A stretch of 64,000 nucleotides of DNA from Pseudomonadota bacterium (lineage in GTDB: Bacteria > Pseudomonadota > Alphaproteobacteria > Rhizobiales > Hyphomicrobiaceae): assembly GCA_023412805.1 (NCBI GenBank), contig JAEZRM010000110.1, positions 15,545 through 79,544 on the forward strand, given 5' to 3'. Position numbers and translations under genes: made by a program. The notes beneath the pieces were generated by a model, which saw nothing but the letters and a program-made list of their open reading frames with translations, was not told the origin of the DNA and did not search any database. Shown piece after piece: positions 62,136 to 64,000 of this stretch; the first letter of the stretch is position 1; each line of letters starts with the position of its first letter.

Positions 62136-63299
62136 TCAGCGTCGCTCGAACATCGCAGCGAGTCCGAGCCCGCCATTGGCACCAAGCGCCGCAACGCCGT
62201 AGCGGGGGCCTCGCGCCTTTTGCCCATTGCGCACGAGCCGCGAGAACAGCCGCGTAACGAGCACCGCGCCCGACGCCCCGAGCGGATGGCCGCGGACGAC
62301 GGCACCGCCGTCCGGATTGACCTTCGCCTCGTCGAGCCCGAGTTCGCGGCAGAGCGCGATGGCCTGAACGGCCGAAGCCTCGCTCAGCTCGAAGGCCGAG
62401 ATGGTGCTGCGGTCGAAACCGTTGAGCCGCCCATAGAGCTTCTGCACGGCGGCGATCGGCGCTCCGCCTTCCTCACCGGGTTCGACGCCGAGGGCCGCAT
62501 TGACCACGGGGCTCAGTGCGGGAGGGCGGCCGCGCTTCTCCCACTCGGCTTCCGAAACGACAACGACGAACGCCGCGCCATCGTGCAGCGCGCTGATATT
62601 GCCGGTTGTGAGCGTACCCTCTTCGCCGGCGATCGGCTCGAGATCGGCGAGGTCCTCGGCATCGGGATCGACAGCGCTCTGATCGCGCGCCTCTTCGGTG
62701 GTCGACCTGAGCGGCACGATCTCGCCGACGAAACGGCGGGCCTCACGGGCCTCCGTCGCCTTGGCATGCGAGGCGAGTGCCCAGGCATCCTGCTCGGTGC
62801 GCGAAATGCCGAGCCGGCCCGCCAGCCCCTCGAGCGAAGTATGCGGCACATGCTCGGCCATGGCGGGCGCGCCCATGGGCTCGGGCCGGATAAAGTGTGG
62901 TGTCTGGAAAAGACTGCGCGGCTTAGCAATACGCCAGGGCGCCGTCGAGAGAGACTCGACGCCCCCCGCGACGATGATATCCGCCTCGCCGGCCGCAATC
63001 CGCCGCGCCGCCGAAAGGATGGCCTCCAGACCCGACGCACATTGCTGATCGACAGTCGTGGCCATGGCTGCAACGGGGAGGCCCGAGGCAAGCGCGATCA
63101 GGCGCGCCGGGTTATCGCCGGCTGTGCAGTTGCCGACGATGATCTCATCCACCTGCTCAACGTCGACGCTCGCATCCTTGAGCACAGCCTCGACGACAGG
63201 CGCCGCCAGATCCTCGACGCGCCGGAGCCTGTGCAGCCCGCCGATCCGCCCGATGGCCGTACGACGCGCCGCAATGATGTACACGGGTAGACTGCGCAT
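62136..63299 (-). CDS. Thiolase-family protein with altered active-site motifs
   Basis: A 387-residue thiolase fold. Seen: VYIIAARRTAIGRIGG at the start, the first cysteine in VDQQCASGLEAILSAARRIAAGEAD (about residue 85), and GGAVVRGHPLGASGAVLVTRLF with the catalytic His. The usual NEAFA block reads SEASA, and the second catalytic cysteine (CxGGGxG) is replaced by ALGANGGLGLA. It may therefore have changed chemistry, or belong to a thiolase subgroup with a different C-terminus. The start 63299 matches the fold. Divergent from the pcaC-like gene across 264 bp. Confidence 0.82.
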   Translation of the reverse strand: MRSLPVYIIAARRTAIGRIGGLHRLRRVEDLAAPVVEAVLKDASVDVEQVDEIIVGNCTAGDNPARLIALASGLPVAAMATTVDQQCASGLEAILSAARRIAAGEADIIVAGGVESLSTAPWRIAKPRSLFQTPHFIRPEPMGAPAMAEHVPHTSLEGLAGRLGISRTEQDAWALASHAKATEAREARRFVGEIVPLRSTTEEARDQSAVDPDAEDLADLEPIAGEEGTLTTGNISALHDGAAFVVVVSEAEWEKRGRPPALSPVVNAALGVEPGEEGGAPIAAVQKLYGRLNGFDRSTISAFELSEASAVQAIALCRELGLDEAKVNPDGGAVVRGHPLGASGAVLVTRLFSRLVRNGQKARGPRYGVAALGANGGLGLAAMFERR

Positions 63300-63563
63300 C
63301 TCCCAAACACACTCACGAAATGACGGGCTGCCGTCTGTGGCCCGGACGGCACCCGTATCCCACGCAATGAACGCTTTATGATGAGCACAATCGGGCGTCA
63401 TCACGGCAGAACGAGAAGAGATTTTGACCGACAGCGCCACTTGTAGCCGGGACGCCACAATGAACTCCCGGCACGACGGCTTGAGGCGCAGGCCAAAGGG
63501 TGCCAAAAGTCGCCCCCGGGCCAACTCGACGGCGAGGTGGCGATAAATCCGGAGAGGAAACAC

Positions 63564-63947
63564 ATGGATCGCGAGTTGTGGGAGAAGGGTCTGAACGCGC
63601 GCAAGTCGACGCTCGGCGCCGAGTATGTCGAGAAGAGCCTGTCGACGGCGGACGCGTTCAACGCCGAGTTCCAGGACATGCTGAACGAGTTCTGCTGGGG
63701 CAAGATCTGGGGCGATTCGACGATCCCGCCGAAGATCCGTTCCATGATGAACCTCACCATGCTGGCCTCGCTCGGTCGGATGCATGAGTGGGAGCTCCAC
63801 CTGAACGGCGCACTCAACAACGGCGTGACCCAGGACGAGCTGAAGGCCATCCTCCACCAGATCGCGATCTATGCGGGCTTTCCAGCAGGTGTCGAATGCT
63901 TCCGCATCGCCCGCAAGGTGCTAGCCGAGCGCGCCGCCAAGAAGTAA
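63564..63947 (+). CDS. Carboxymuconolactone decarboxylase-family protein (PcaC-like)
   Basis: A 127-residue AhpD/CMD-fold protein. The core HEWELHLNGALNNGVTQDELKAILHQIAIYAGFPAGVECF matches gamma-carboxymuconolactone decarboxylase rather than peroxide-reducing AhpD (no CxxC is present). PcaC opens the beta-ketoadipate pathway branch from protocatechuate, but no other pca gene is visible, so the true substrate is uncertain. GGAGAGG before ATG 63564 fixes the start. The window ends 53 bp after the stop. Confidence 0.8.
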   Translation: MDRELWEKGLNARKSTLGAEYVEKSLSTADAFNAEFQDMLNEFCWGKIWGDSTIPPKIRSMMNLTMLASLGRMHEWELHLNGALNNGVTQDELKAILHQIAIYAGFPAGVECFRIARKVLAERAAKK

Positions 63948-64000
63948 GGCTTCCTGCCGCGGCTGGGCCCCGCGCCCCAATCCCGGCGCGCCGCGGCCGG

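Overview
The window is GC-rich chromosomal DNA from an alphaproteobacterium, most likely of the order Hyphomicrobiales (Rhizobiales). The signs are an alphaproteobacterial SAM-II riboswitch before metX-metW, candidate Irr-type and RirA-type iron operators, a probable Zur operator, the hisB-DUF2628-hisH order, and tandem LpxL-type lipid A acyltransferases. Almost everything is single-copy core or near-core genome. I see no phage, plasmid, integrase, insertion sequence or CRISPR array. The family- or genus-level identity cannot be fixed from the window alone.

Layout. 1-8.4 kb: two tandem lipid A acyltransferases (the first cut by the window edge), a malyl-CoA-lyase-family enzyme, a small methyltransferase, a THUMP RNA methyltransferase, a fosmidomycin-resistance-type MFS exporter, panC and a membrane-anchored PP2C phosphatase. 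8.6-12.2 kb: ftsH, a strong terminator, folP and a small membrane protein. 12.2-25 kb, minus strand: tRNA-Trp, secE, nusG, rplK, rplA, rplJ, rplL, rpoB and rpoC, running from a recognisable promoter to a perfect terminator. The usual rpsL-rpsG-fusA-tuf block does not follow. 25-35.5 kb: mixed metabolism (a broken isochorismatase-family gene, gcdH, an SDR, a short HPF/RaiA protein, a betaine-type ProX/ProW pair without its ATPase, cfa, GNAT, DUF169, a D,D-carboxypeptidase). 36-39 kb: a HAD phosphatase joined to a class III aminotransferase, then an esterase. 39-44.8 kb: znuA behind a Zur-like palindrome, metX-metW behind a SAM-II riboswitch plus terminator, and groES-groEL behind a CIRCE element.

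45-56 kb is the most coherent accessory block: hemP, an Rrf2/NsrR-like regulator that has lost its iron-sulfur cysteines, an FbpA-type ferric-binding protein, an unknown Cys-rich protein, a Bfd-like ferredoxin, a DUF2325 protein, bacterioferritin, imelysin, a DUF1111 di-heme protein, a second imelysin and DUF1513. All are on the minus strand, mostly with very short gaps. An Irr-box-like site lies before fbpA and an IRO-box-like palindrome before hemP. This reads as one iron uptake, storage and mobilisation unit.

56-64 kb: a stand-alone Cas2/SinR-like small protein, hisH-DUF2628-hisB, a pair of inverted, covarying palindromic elements, an unrecognised 1112-residue membrane and coiled-coil protein whose stop codon lies inside one of those palindromes, a thiolase lacking its usual C-terminal catalytic cysteine, and a carboxymuconolactone-decarboxylase-family protein.

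The items I rate most worth following are the cysteine-less Rrf2 regulator with the iron operon, the paired covarying palindromes, the orphan Cas2-like protein, the 1112-residue protein, and the riboswitch-terminator arrangement before metX.
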